Below are positions 25,906 through 35,063 of a stretch of 64,000 nucleotides of DNA, one piece after another. A program made the position numbers and the translations under genes. Each line of letters starts with the position of its first letter. The first letter of the stretch is position 1. The DNA comes from Leptolyngbya sp. SIO1E4. GTDB lineage: Bacteria; Cyanobacteriota; Cyanobacteriia; Phormidesmidales; Phormidesmidaceae. The stretch is taken from contig JAAHFU020000006.1 of NCBI GenBank assembly GCA_010672825.2, positions 249,549 through 313,548 of the forward strand. Reading direction: 5' to 3'. A model generated the notes under the pieces. The model was not told where the DNA came from, made no database searches, and worked only from the letters and a program-made list of their open reading frames with translations.

Positions 25906-26120
25906 GGACCCTATTTGAAAGCCTTACTGAGAGCCAGTTTTGGCCTTCAAATTCGCGGGGGTCAGATCTTGCTTGCAATAAAGGCAGTTCATTCTCAATA
26001 AAGGTATTGAAAAAGAGGCTGTATCCCTTGCGTGGCAAGCTTCCCGGGGGGGTTAACGAAAGAATGCGGGTTCTAGCCATTGACCGACCCCCACGAATGG
26101 GACTCCTTAAGTATGGCATT
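25906..26120 (-). promoter_or_regulatory. CRISPR leader of array 1
   Basis: About 215 bp directly after the last repeat, nearly identical to 31123-31335 beside array 2, although spacers differ. Landmarks on the + strand are ATTTGAAAGCCTTACTG, CAATAAAGGCAGTTCATTCTC and GGGTTCTAGCCATTGACCGA. On the minus strand it precedes the array, as a leader should. The 112-codon ORF that crosses it is not supported. Confidence 0.8.
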
Positions 26121-26206
26121 CATCGAACCGTGATGGTGTTAGGGACTTTGTTTCTCATGCATCAATTCAAAGGCTTTCCAGAAAACTGCTTCCTGCGGGT
26201 ACAACG

Positions 26207-27622
26207 CTACTCATAAACTTGATCCAATTGGTTGAGATGATCTAACGATACGCTGCGAATTAAGGCATGTTGGCGCAGTGTATAGTCTCCTGCTGAAATC
26301 GCCTCTTCGACCAAAAAGCGATCTTTCAATGCATCTAGGGCATTCTCTCTCGTTTCTTCATTGCAGTCCCAATATTCCAAATGGCTCAGCCACCAGTCTT
26401 CCGGTACAGCACACCGGTAGACAGACGCTTCACACAGCAGAATATAGGCAAACTTAGCATCCTGTCGTAATCGCTGCAGGGTTTGCTCTAGGCGGGCGCG
26501 AACGTTGCGGCGTAGTTCGCGGGTAAAGCGATCTAGCCGCCACTTATCGTCCGCTCCCACAACCTGGCCTGCTTCCGCTTCAGCGATCGCAGTTTCTACC
26601 GCTTCAATCTCGTGACCATAGCGATTCCAGTAAGCCAATACATCCCCAAAGAAGGGTTTACCACCAATTTCCCCCGAAATAATTCGCAGCGCCAGAGGAT
26701 GCCCCTCGTAAGCTTTACCCATGCGGACTAACGTCGAATACGCCTCCGCATCGGGCGAGACATCGAGCCCAGTCTTGTCAAACAACGCGAGTTGCTCTGA
26801 TGAGGACAGGCCGGTAAGTAGTTGAGTCGCCCAAGTGCTGCGATAACGACTGCCATAGGTGAGGAGCTGGGAGGGCAGTGCTTGAGACGTCACAACAATC
26901 CGACTTTGAAACTGCTCTGTCGATAGCACATGCTGAAAAAATGATAGAAACGCCTCATCTTGGAACTCGCTCCAGCCCTCCTTTTCATTCCCTTGCAGAA
27001 GTTCTTCTAGAGAATCGATGAGCAGCAGCCGAGGAGTGGTTTGCAGTGCCTGGATCAAACGTGTCAGAAGTTGGGCAATATCAGCGCGATCGCTAGGCGT
27101 GACCCCCTGGCCAAATTTTTCTAATAGTCGTGCTGCAAAGCTGCTGAAATCAATCGAGCGATCCTCTGCATCAAAATTTTCTTGCAGGGGTGTGCCAAAT
27201 TCTGACAGCTCTAGCGATAGCCGCTCTGACAAAGCGGTTTTACCGACGCCTGCAATGCCGGTAATCATCATCAGCCGACAGGTTCCTTGCACCTGGGCAT
27301 GCAAATTAGCCACGAGTTCCTCGCGCCCTACCCAGTCTTGGTCATAGGCATAGAAAGTGGTTTGCGAAACTTCAGGTGTGGAGGCCAATTGCGGCTCAGA
27401 GTCTTGAGACTGAATGATCTCTCTAGCCTCTAAGCCTAAAGCTTCTGAGATTTCTTCGAACTTCGCGATCGAGATCTTGACACCCCGAAAGAAGTTACTG
27501 ACCGTTGATCGAGCAATTTCGAGATGAGCGGCCAAATCCCCCTGCGTCAAAAAACCGTTTCGCTCTAGTGCTAAGGCAACGGCTTGTCGGTTGTCAGGGT
27601 GTATACAAACAGAACGAGGCAT
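26207..27622 (-). CDS. XRE-HTH / STAND (NB-ARC-like) ATPase
   Basis: About 471 residues from the ATG at 27622; an upstream in-frame ATG would add 15 unlikely hydrophobic residues. Residues about 5-65 form an XRE-type HTH (FLTQGDLAAHLEIARSTVSN). A P-loop STAND ATPase follows (TGIAGVGKTALSERL; Walker B LLLIDSLEELL; GHPLALRII, the GLPL-like motif). The C-terminal part is winged-helix-like and ends without sensor repeats. STAND proteins normally carry WD40 or TPR sensors; here a separate TPR protein is encoded 0.9 kb away, also on the minus strand, with RT and TPR fragments in between. It could be a split receptor, with nucleotide-dependent oligomerisation triggered by the TPR partner. Confidence 0.8.
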   Translation of the reverse strand: MPRSVCIHPDNRQAVALALERNGFLTQGDLAAHLEIARSTVSNFFRGVKISIAKFEEISEALGLEAREIIQSQDSEPQLASTPEVSQTTFYAYDQDWVGREELVANLHAQVQGTCRLMMITGIAGVGKTALSERLSLELSEFGTPLQENFDAEDRSIDFSSFAARLLEKFGQGVTPSDRADIAQLLTRLIQALQTTPRLLLIDSLEELLQGNEKEGWSEFQDEAFLSFFQHVLSTEQFQSRIVVTSQALPSQLLTYGSRYRSTWATQLLTGLSSSEQLALFDKTGLDVSPDAEAYSTLVRMGKAYEGHPLALRIISGEIGGKPFFGDVLAYWNRYGHEIEAVETAIAEAEAGQVVGADDKWRLDRFTRELRRNVRARLEQTLQRLRQDAKFAYILLCEASVYRCAVPEDWWLSHLEYWDCNEETRENALDALKDRFLVEEAISAGDYTLRQHALIRSVSLDHLNQLDQVYE

Positions 27623-27832
27623 CGCTAAAGGCAAAAGGATGAGGGCAAAAGATGATGATGTCTTCAAATTAACTCAGTCACGAAATCAGTTATTGCTCAG
27701 TTACGAAGTCAGTCATTGCTCAGGGTTGAGCTCAAATACCTCCTTGCAATTATGAATCCGTAAAGCAAAAGAGAAGGACACGAGACTTATCCACTCGGTT
27801 CTTTTATCCCTGATTTGCAAGGGGGTTACGTC

Positions 27833-28078
27833 ATGGAATTACACAAAGAACAGCTAGCAACGGCCTGGCATCTCGTCGAGAGAGGCAGTCGCGCCGCTGG
27901 GATTGACGGCATCACGGTGGATTTGTTCAAAGGCATTGCCCGCGAGCAAATTCGCCAGCTCTACCGGCAGATGCGGCAAGAGCAATACGTGGCTCGTCCA
28001 GCCAAGGGCTTTTACTTACCCAAAAAGAGCGGTGGGCGCCGCCTGATTGGCATTCCAACGGTGCGCGATCGCCCGTGA
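27833..28078 (+). pseudogene. Truncated reverse transcriptase (group II/CRISPR-RT type), N-terminal fragment
   Basis: Starts at an ATG with a good AGGGGG site upstream and encodes about 80 residues of an RT: AAGIDGITVDLFKGIAREQI (RT motif 0/1 region), ARPAKGFYLPKKSGGRRLIG and IPTVRDR. Normally this continues into the palm with YxDD. Here the frame is lost right after GTGCGCGATCGC, where sequence from a TPR gene begins and a stop follows at once. The sequence style is that of RTs linked with group II introns and with cyanobacterial type III CRISPR adaptation modules. The position between arrays 1 and 2 favours the latter. No Cas1 or Cas2 part is present. Confidence 0.8.
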
Positions 28079-28538
28079 AATCGATGACATTGAAATGATT
28101 GGCTCTGTCCTGGGTAATCTTGGCAGCTGCTGTCATTCCCTCAGCCGTTATCAAGAAGCCAAGGACTATCACCAGCAGCATTTTCAGATGGCTCGAAAAA
28201 TTGGCCACCGTCAAGGGGAAAGCAATGCGCTGGGGGGGCTTGGCAGTGCCTGCTATAGCTTAGGTGAATACTCATTTGCTGCTGACCACTTTGACCAACA
28301 GCGGCAGATTGCTCAGGAAATTCGAGATCGCCCCAGCGAAGGCAATGCACTGGGTGGGCTTGGCAACGTTTGCTTCATGACCGGTGACTATGACCAGGCA
28401 CTCAGCTTGCATCAGCGCCACCTAGCCATTGCCCAGAGCCTGGAGCACAAACAAAGCCTACTCCATGCCCTGGGTAACATCGGCAATGTTTATAGCACGA
28501 CTAGTCAGTACCCTCAAGCCATGGCTGCCAAACAGTAG
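28065..28538 (+). pseudogene. 5'-truncated TPR protein fragment
   Basis: From the HIP1 octamer GCGATCGC onward one frame encodes TPR units (AIAREIDDIEMIGSVLGNLG, YQEAKDYHQQHFQMARKIGH and two more) and stops at 28538. The N-terminal part of the protein is missing; the octamer is the join to the RT fragment. Units have the LGNLG and AIAREI signatures of Sel1/TPR signalling proteins and resemble those of the minus-strand TPR gene, whose 3' end it overlaps on the opposite strand. Confidence 0.75.
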
Positions 28539-29752
28539 TACCCCAGCATCTTAAAGCTCCGCTGCTCAAGCGTATCGTTACTCATTTGACCTGCCATCGC
28601 AACGAGCTTTTTGTACAAAGCGATCGCCTCTGATATTTGCCCTAATTCTCGGTAAGCGGTTCCTAGATTGAGCATCAAGGACCCAGTCCGAATGGGATCA
28701 CTCACCCAGCCAAGCGCCTGCTGTTGGTATTCGATGGCCGCTTCATAGCGATCAAGTTGCTGACACAACGTTCCTAGCTGCAAGATAGCGAGTCGCTGTC
28801 CTTCCTGGTCTTCAATGGCTCTGGCAATTTTAAGCGTTGATTTAAAGCACTCAATGGCCCGTATCTGATCGCCGAACGCCTGATGCACTAATCCTAAGTT
28901 GCCGTAGGCGCGACATTCACCGAGACGATTGCCAATTTCCTGAGCAATCGCGATTGCCTGTTGTTGTAACAATAGCGCCTCTTCTAAGCGTCCTTGCAGA
29001 GCATAGACGCTGCCCAAGTTACCGTAGGCGTCTCCTTCGCCGTGCCGATCACGCACCTCCCGAGCAACCGCTAGCCGCTGCTGAATACAGTCAATCGCGC
29101 GTTCGTAGTCCTCAAGAATGCGGTAAACGTTGCCTAGATTACCCAATGCAATCCCGACAGATCGACGATTCCCAGCAATTCGTGCTTTTTCCAGATGCTG
29201 TTGGTAAAGCTTGAGCGATCGCTCAGGGTGTCCTAAAGACAGATAGGCATTGCCCAAGTTACCCAACGCTGTGGCTTCTGCCTGGGCATTCCCAACCGTT
29301 TGGGCCAACGCTAGGGACTGCTGATGATAGTTGAGCGCCTGTAAAGCATCGCCGAGCACATCGTGTAGGCTGCCCAATCCATTTAAGCAAACCAGATCAA
29401 CTTCACGATCGATTTTATGCAGCAGGCTTGTGTATAGCTGCTGCTGTTCTCGGTAATAGCCCCAGTTGAATAACCGCTCATGCAGTTCTTCAGTTTCTGA
29501 ATCTGTTGTTGGGGCAAATACTAATTGATGGGCACACGTCCAGTCTGAGACTGCACAGAGATGATAGAAGGCTTCGAGTTCTCCCTTGACCTGATCGATA
29601 TTTTTTAGGGACTGCTTTGGGGCATATCGGCATAGCCAATTGATCGCCGCTACGTACTGGGCTCGCTGCGATCGCTTCAGCGAAGGCTGGCTTTTCTCGT
29701 GCACCAGGCGTGCTTTTAGAGTATCCAGAATTCGCTGTTTATGGTTGACCAT
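28514..29752 (-). CDS. TPR-repeat protein
   Basis: 412 residues. The N-terminal 110 form a helical region (LKARLVHEKSQPSLKRSQRA...). From about 110 to 400 there are roughly seven TPR units of 40 residues with repeated GNLGNAYLSLG, GNLGNVYRILEDYERAIDCI and GNLGSVYALQG. No catalytic domain is visible. This architecture usually forms the sensor or scaffold part of STAND signalling proteins; the STAND ATPase at 26207-27622 lacks such a sensor, so the two may work together. The gene starts 84 bp from CRISPR array 2, on the side far from its leader. Confidence 0.82.
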   Translation of the reverse strand: MVNHKQRILDTLKARLVHEKSQPSLKRSQRAQYVAAINWLCRYAPKQSLKNIDQVKGELEAFYHLCAVSDWTCAHQLVFAPTTDSETEELHERLFNWGYYREQQQLYTSLLHKIDREVDLVCLNGLGSLHDVLGDALQALNYHQQSLALAQTVGNAQAEATALGNLGNAYLSLGHPERSLKLYQQHLEKARIAGNRRSVGIALGNLGNVYRILEDYERAIDCIQQRLAVAREVRDRHGEGDAYGNLGSVYALQGRLEEALLLQQQAIAIAQEIGNRLGECRAYGNLGLVHQAFGDQIRAIECFKSTLKIARAIEDQEGQRLAILQLGTLCQQLDRYEAAIEYQQQALGWVSDPIRTGSLMLNLGTAYRELGQISEAIALYKKLVAMAGQMSNDTLEQRSFKMLGYYCLAAMA

Positions 29753-29835
29753 TTCATGGCGAGTGCAAAGTTTTAGGTAGGAGCTTTCTATCAGTTTAGG
29801 TCAATAATAATAGTTACGCTACAACTAGCATCCTA

Positions 29836-31122
29836 GTTTCCAACAACTCCGATTTTGCTAATCGGAAAGATGACTAAAAAAGAGGCGCGCCAAGAAGGCT
29901 TAATGGTTTCCAACAACTCCGATTTTGCTAATCGGAAAGTAGCCGCTACAGGTGTGTCAGGGCAGAGCTACCTCCGTTTCCAACAACTCCGATTTTGCTA
30001 ATCGGAAAGTCTTAATCTCTCAACTCCAACGTTCTGGCCTGGTTTCCAATAACTCCGATTTTGCTAATCGGAAAGTGTTCAGGCTCACGAGTCCAACAGC
30101 TGCATTGAGGGGTTTCCAACAACTCCGATTTTGCTAATCGGAAAGGGCTGGCTTGGTTGCTGGTGGTGTAGTTGCTGTTGGTTTCCAACAACTCCGATTT
30201 TGCTAATCGGAAAGCTCTACCTCTATCACCGGGGAGATCAGTGTTTTGTTTCCAACAACTCCGATTTTGCTAATCGGAAAGGAGGGGGGAGTAACCCCTG
30301 ACGAAGCTAGCCGCGTTTCCAACAACTCCGATTTTGCTAATCGGAAAGAAGTAGATAGCCACAAAAAAGCGCAATCAACGCAGTTTCCAACAACTCCGAT
30401 TTTGCTAATCGGAAAGTTCAGATATACCCCACCCGGCTATGTTAAAAAGGTTGTTTCCAACAACTCCGATTTTGCTAATCGGAAAGTCTGCGTTGTTCTA
30501 CCTGCATTGCAGGCTGGTACAGTTTCCAACAACTCCGATTTTGCTAATCGGAAAGGATCGCGCCGCTTTAGAGTCCACCTCGGACGAAGAGGGTTTCCAA
30601 CAACTCCGATTTTGCTAATCGGAAAGGATTCCGAACGACCTCCAGGGGGGAGCCGTAGCCCCCTGTTTCCAACAACTCCGATTTTGCTAATCGGAAAGCT
30701 GAGCGTATTGAGTCTGATTTTGGTGCTCTCCATCTGGTTTCCAACAACTCCGATTTTGCTAATCGGAAAGCTTTAGGCTCGGGAACAAGGTGTAGATTAG
30801 TTTCTACGGTTTCCAACAACTCCGATTTTGCTAATCGGAAAGCCAAGATTGGGCACCACTCCTTCAGAATGCGACGAGAGGTTTCCAACAACTCCGATTT
30901 TGCTAATCGGAAAGTTGTCGTCCTGCATCCAACATCCTGACATTGGAAAGTTTCCAACAACTCCGATTTTGCTAATCGGAAAGGATACTCAGGTCTTTGT
31001 TGATCCGGGGCCGCAACGTTTCCAACAACTCCGATTTTGCTAATCGGAAAGCCGAGGAATTGGCCTGGTGGTTTGTCAATGAGGAACGGTTTCCAACAAC
31101 TCCGATTTTGCTAATCGGAAAG
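29836..31122 (-). CRISPR. CRISPR array 2 (19 repeats)
   Basis: 19 copies of the same 34-bp repeat and orientation as array 1. One repeat (start 30042) has CAATAACTCC instead of CAACAACTCC. It lies near the left end, consistent with decay at the trailer side and a leader on the right. Spacers appear unrelated to those of array 1 by eye. Confidence 0.97.
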
Positions 31123-31335
31123 GGGCCCCATTTGAAAGCCTTACTGGGAGCCAGTTTCAGCCTTCAAATTCGCGGGGGTCAGATCTTGCTTGCAATAAAG
31201 GCAGTTCATTCTCAATAAGGGTATTGAAAAAGAGGCTGTACCCCTTGCGTGGCAAGCTCTCCGGGGGGGTCGACGAAAGAATGCGGGTTCTAGCCATTGA
31301 CCGACCCCCGCGAATGGGACTCCTTAAGCATGACA
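31123..31335 (-). promoter_or_regulatory. CRISPR leader of array 2
   Basis: Closely matches the leader of array 1 (GGGACTCC/AATGGGACTCCTTAAG end, CAATAAAGGCAGTTCATTCTC core). Beyond 31335 the similarity stops and a 120-bp spacer leads to the 3' end of the cmr operon, so array 2 lies directly behind the effector genes. Confidence 0.8.
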
Positions 31336-31455
31336 TGAGTTACTGCAAAGTTTGGTGAATTCCCGTTGATTAGTTAGATAAATTTGAAATTCTACTGAAG
31401 ACCTGACCCTAGAATCAAGATGCGGGAAAAAGTCAGTAGTTCGATGGCAAAATTT

Positions 31456-33138
31456 CTAGATTGGCCAAAGCTTTTGAAAATAGTTTTGCTGATGCTGTAG
31501 AAACTCCATGAAATAATGAGATTCAGGTTCTTGATCAGGATAAATAGTCAAAATCTCAAAGTATTGCCGAGTCACTAAAGGCAGCGGTCTTTTAGGATTT
31601 TCTGGATCTTTCACCAATCGTATTTTGGGATACATGCGATGCCAGAGTCGCCCAATTTTTCCCAGACGACCGGTAATAGAAGACTTATAAATAGAGCCTT
31701 CTGGAATCCTTGCAGAAGGAATGGCTCTTTGGTAAGGGCCATGTAGCCAATGCACCGCTTCACAGTTTTCGATCTCTTCCGCTTCTCGCCCCCAAACTTC
31801 TACATTATTGGGATGCCAAGCTTCTCTCCAACCCGCGTATTTATTAGGATTGGGGATGACATCTTGTAAGTGCATCCAATTTTGAGCGGCTTGCCGAACT
31901 TCTTCAATAAATTCAGCTGCCTGATCAAGCTTGCGCATCCGCACATCACGTATTTGAGAGCGCTTGCCTAACCACTCCCAATGGCAACCGATTAAGGGCT
32001 TATAACCTTGATCGTAATAATCGGGATAAACCAAACGATGGTCTGCCCGTCGCCAAGACTTGCCAAAACCACCGAATACCAGGGCGAAGCGGGTTAACGC
32101 TTCAATGAGTTTGGTCAATGCTTGTTTTTCTAAATCAGGCAGGGATTTAGTCAACGTCCAAACGAGCTGACCTTCAATGTCATAGGTGGGTTGTTCATAG
32201 CTTCCCCGACCAAAGGAACTGATCGTTGATCGGGCTTCATCGGATTGAAACGCCATGCTCAGCAGCCCGACTTTGGTATTGTCCCGCTGAATGCCACCAA
32301 ATAAGGTATCGACTAAATCATCGGCAGATGCCGCATCGGTTAAGCCCCCCAAGATTCGTAGCGCATGACCTCGAATCCCAGCCTTAAAGATATTGGGGCG
32401 AAACTCACCCGTTTCATCAATCAGCTTCGCCGCCTGACCTTGGCCCTTTAGCCGTGTACGGTAGATGACTTCACCACTTTGCTGCTGCGGTTGACCATAG
32501 CCCGCACTCACCCGACAGCCCAACCCCATTGAAATAGCCTTTTCCCAAAGCTGCCAAATGGTTTTCCATTCTTCGTCAGACAGCGGCACCGTACTCGAAA
32601 TCCCAAACTTGAGCTTCGGCTTGTACAGAGACATCTGAATAAATGCAGACGATCGCCCTTCTTTCTTGACCTGCCGGTCTTGCTGAGGGTGCACAATATC
32701 TACCAATCCTTTTGTCCAGGAATCATCGGTGGGGTAGCCGCCGTGAAACCGCAAAATGCCGGGGGAGAGGTCATCTTTCCCCCCTTTTTCCCCGCAATAG
32801 CGCGCTGCCTGGGGGGCATTGCAAGCCTGCCGAAAGACCCCTTTCATACTGCTGCCAGGGTAGAACGGCCAGCCCCTCGCCCCAATCACAGGGCGAATGA
32901 TGCCATCATCCTGACCGCTGTTGGTCACAAATCGCCAGCTCAACTGATAGGTTCGAGTTTGCACCGGGTCAGAAAACTCCGGCGCTTCCGGATAAGCTTT
33001 ATCAATCCATTCATCCGCCCACCGTTCCGCATCTTGCTCATCGGCCTTGGGAATCAGACGCTGCAGTTGGCAGCGTCCATTAACTTGAGCCCGAAACATC
33101 ATCGGGACTTTTTGTGCCGTATTAGGAATTGTCGTCAC
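31456..33138 (-). CDS. Type III-B RAMP protein, probable Cmr6-Cmr1 fusion
   Basis: A 560-residue RAMP-superfamily protein, far longer than Cmr6 (about 250-330). The N-terminal part has a Cmr6-type signature (GWPFYPGSSMKGVFRQAC, ARYCGEK, then MGLGCRVSAGYGQPQ). The C-terminal half starts with a second RAMP-like segment (FKAGIRGHALRILGGL) and has FALVFGGFGKSWRRADHR, reminiscent of Cmr1's Gly-rich, Arg-containing loop. No separate cmr1 gene exists in the operon, which supports a fusion. In the Cmr complex Cmr6 and Cmr1 cap the target-bound end of the filament. It is the last gene of the operon, 26 bp after the PD-(D/E)XK gene. Confidence 0.75.
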   Translation of the reverse strand: MTTIPNTAQKVPMMFRAQVNGRCQLQRLIPKADEQDAERWADEWIDKAYPEAPEFSDPVQTRTYQLSWRFVTNSGQDDGIIRPVIGARGWPFYPGSSMKGVFRQACNAPQAARYCGEKGGKDDLSPGILRFHGGYPTDDSWTKGLVDIVHPQQDRQVKKEGRSSAFIQMSLYKPKLKFGISSTVPLSDEEWKTIWQLWEKAISMGLGCRVSAGYGQPQQQSGEVIYRTRLKGQGQAAKLIDETGEFRPNIFKAGIRGHALRILGGLTDAASADDLVDTLFGGIQRDNTKVGLLSMAFQSDEARSTISSFGRGSYEQPTYDIEGQLVWTLTKSLPDLEKQALTKLIEALTRFALVFGGFGKSWRRADHRLVYPDYYDQGYKPLIGCHWEWLGKRSQIRDVRMRKLDQAAEFIEEVRQAAQNWMHLQDVIPNPNKYAGWREAWHPNNVEVWGREAEEIENCEAVHWLHGPYQRAIPSARIPEGSIYKSSITGRLGKIGRLWHRMYPKIRLVKDPENPKRPLPLVTRQYFEILTIYPDQEPESHYFMEFLQHQQNYFQKLWPI

Positions 33139-33164
33139 GGTTCGTTAACCCTCATCAATCTGCG

Positions 33165-33773
33165 CTATTCCAAAATGCCGACCAAGATTCGCACCAACGC
33201 TTCCAGGTCATCTGGTAACGTGTAGGACCCAATGTCTTGGGTAATGGTTTGTGTCGCAGCGTCTAAAATGCCAAAAATCCAGAGATTGCCAATGGTGACC
33301 GCGCCGTACAGCACATCCGGAGCATCCTCTAACATAGACAGGGCAATCATTTCTACTGCCAGTTGGGTAAAGCCACGGGTTAAATCATCCCGTTTTGCTT
33401 CCACCACCACAAAGCTGTGCCCCGCACGAATTAAATAATCCAGATTTCCTTGTAAGAGGTTATTCACCTTCAGGGGATACTCAATCCGCAAGATTTGCTG
33501 ACAAATGACCGCCACTCGACTCAGGATGGGGGCAATCAGAATTTCTCGCTTGGCCGTTTCACTCGTCAGTGGAACAAACGGCAGCGTCTCCTCAATCTGC
33601 TGCTGCAGTTCTGGTAACCCTGCAATTTGACGCGTTGTGCTGGGGAGTTGCAGACGCACATTTTTGAACTCATAGCCAAATTCTGCCAGAACTTCATCCG
33701 TGTCGTTTGGCAACTCAAAGTAAGCGCGAAAGGTGTAAGTCGAATCCTCCTGCAGAATTTTCATCTGAGTCAT
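33165..33773 (-). CDS. PD-(D/E)XK nuclease-like protein inside the cmr operon
   Basis: About 202 residues; the ATG at 33773 has a GGAG site 7 bases upstream, so it is preferred over the ATG 21 bases earlier. A restriction-enzyme-like core is visible at about 110-165: GNLDYLIRAG, then FVVVEAKRDDLTRGFTQLAV, giving D...E-x-K followed by a Gln-containing helix. Similar proteins occur alone in many cyanobacteria without known role. Here it sits between cmr5 and cmr6/1, co-directional and closely spaced (37 and 26 bp). Since Cmr2 of this operon lacks an HD nuclease motif, it may supply DNA cleavage; that is inference. Confidence 0.7.
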   Translation of the reverse strand: MTQMKILQEDSTYTFRAYFELPNDTDEVLAEFGYEFKNVRLQLPSTTRQIAGLPELQQQIEETLPFVPLTSETAKREILIAPILSRVAVICQQILRIEYPLKVNNLLQGNLDYLIRAGHSFVVVEAKRDDLTRGFTQLAVEMIALSMLEDAPDVLYGAVTIGNLWIFGILDAATQTITQDIGSYTLPDDLEALVRILVGILE

Positions 33774-33810
33774 GGGAGTTCTCCGTAAGGGCACCTAGGC
33801 TTTTTCATCA

Positions 33811-34206
33811 TTATGGTTTGTAGCGTTGAGTCCACCACACGATGCCGTCACAGAGTTGAGTCAGCACTGCTAAAGCAACCCGCTGGTCATCTATACAAAT
33901 TTGCCAGAGCTTGTCAGACATCGTCTGGATCTCAGCTGTGTTTTCTGACTGCACAGAATCGTTGGGCAAAGCCACCCCAGCTTCGCCCATCACTTCCACC
34001 AAAGAATCCCAGGTCTGTTTCCAAAACTCGGACTTTGTTTGCTCTTTGCCCTGCAGGCGTAAATGTTCTCCCCAAAAGCGTTCCAGGCCATAGGCCGTGG
34101 CCATCCGCATTTTGTAAGCTTGATTTAGGGACTGTGGGTCACGGGTTCTGGCGTCTAAGACAAGTTGTTGAGCCTTACGATCCAGGCTGTAAGAGTGCCA
34201 TGCCAT
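33811..34206 (-). CDS. cmr5: Cmr5, type III-B small subunit
   Basis: A 131-residue, mainly helical protein, the usual size and position of Cmr5 (Cas11), which lines the inner filament of the Cmr complex and helps position target RNA. AYKMRMATAYGLERFWGEHL and WQICIDDQRVALAVLTQL are amphipathic helices like those of the family. Its start codon lies 2 bp after the stop of cmr4, so translation is probably coupled. Confidence 0.8.
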   Translation of the reverse strand: MAWHSYSLDRKAQQLVLDARTRDPQSLNQAYKMRMATAYGLERFWGEHLRLQGKEQTKSEFWKQTWDSLVEVMGEAGVALPNDSVQSENTAEIQTMSDKLWQICIDDQRVALAVLTQLCDGIVWWTQRYKP

Positions 34207-34208
34207 GA

Positions 34209-35039
34209 TTAGTACTTGCCTCCCAAGGTGACTTTACAGTGGCCAAAACCAATGGACTCTAACCCGCCGAAATAAAGCTCTGCGGAGTTTTCATCTTTCC
34301 CAAAGGGCTGCCACCCGAGGCGCTTGAGGGCAATTAGAAACACCATCACCGTCCCTTCCGGCAGGGCTTCTACATTGAAGAAGGCTCCACCGTCAACCTT
34401 TTTCTCGGTATCAGAAAGCTTGACGCGACTCTGCCGATAGAGCGCCATGTCATGAATCATGGCGATGTCATTGTCGGCAACCACAACTAGATTTTCTTCC
34501 TTGAGGGTAGTCCCTGGGGGAATCCAGTTGGCTAGGCTGGCTTCGTGCTCAATGGTTAAAAACCCAAGATTAAAGAATAAGACCTTCCGGTTGCTCTCAA
34601 CCGGTCGAGCCTGCAAACTCTTAGCGGCAGTGTATGGCTCCGGCACCTGAATGCCTTTATTCATTTTCGCCAGAAGTTTGTAGCGTTGCAAAAGACGTGG
34701 ACAAGTGACCCAAACAATGGGTTGCCCTGGGCAAAAGACCGGCAGCCACACCAGGGAGGCATATTCAAACTTCACCAGGGCTTCAGTTGTGCCATCATCT
34801 TCGCCGTTGGCGTCCGCCCGCTTCACAGCCTGGTGACCATACCACTCCTGTTCATCTCGGTCAATTTTGCCTCGCATATCCGCCCGAAAGCGGCCACGGA
34901 TAGAACTACCCGGAATAATCCCGGTCTGAGTAAACTGATCGCGAAACACCAGGTTAAGATTGCCGGTTTCCTCACCAGCGCTGGCCCCTACATGGAGCGG
35001 GGCCAAGGTTTCAATAATGCCAAAGGCAGTGTGATACAT
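34209..35039 (-). CDS. cmr4: Cmr4, type III-B Cas7-like backbone RAMP
   Basis: 276 residues with N-terminal LAPLHVGASAGEETGN and the RAMP loop GIIPGSSIRGRFRADM, which in Cmr4 carries the crRNA-contact and target-RNA cleavage region. C-terminal GGLESIGFGHCKV is the Gly-rich loop of the family. Cmr4 forms the repeated backbone and cuts target RNA every six bases, usually with an Asp in a loop near residue 20-30; here several Asp/Glu residues are near (NLVFRDQFTQ), so the cleavage activity is plausible but not certain. Followed directly by cmr5, preceded by cmr3 with 24 bp between. Confidence 0.85.
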   Translation of the reverse strand: MYHTAFGIIETLAPLHVGASAGEETGNLNLVFRDQFTQTGIIPGSSIRGRFRADMRGKIDRDEQEWYGHQAVKRADANGEDDGTTEALVKFEYASLVWLPVFCPGQPIVWVTCPRLLQRYKLLAKMNKGIQVPEPYTAAKSLQARPVESNRKVLFFNLGFLTIEHEASLANWIPPGTTLKEENLVVVADNDIAMIHDMALYRQSRVKLSDTEKKVDGGAFFNVEALPEGTVMVFLIALKRLGWQPFGKDENSAELYFGGLESIGFGHCKVTLGGKY

Positions 35040-35063
35040 AAGCGGTTCTACTAATAAATTGAG

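Noticed and set aside
25781..26119. 112-codon minus-strand ORF across leader 1
   Set aside because: It starts in the leader and runs into the array; leader conservation is at DNA level and array 2 lacks the same uninterrupted frame.
27833..28078. RT fragment as the missing DGR reverse transcriptase
   Set aside because: The sequence around AAGIDGITVD and GRRLIGIPTVRDR is of group II/CRISPR type, no palm is left, and no template repeat or Avd-like gene is adjacent.
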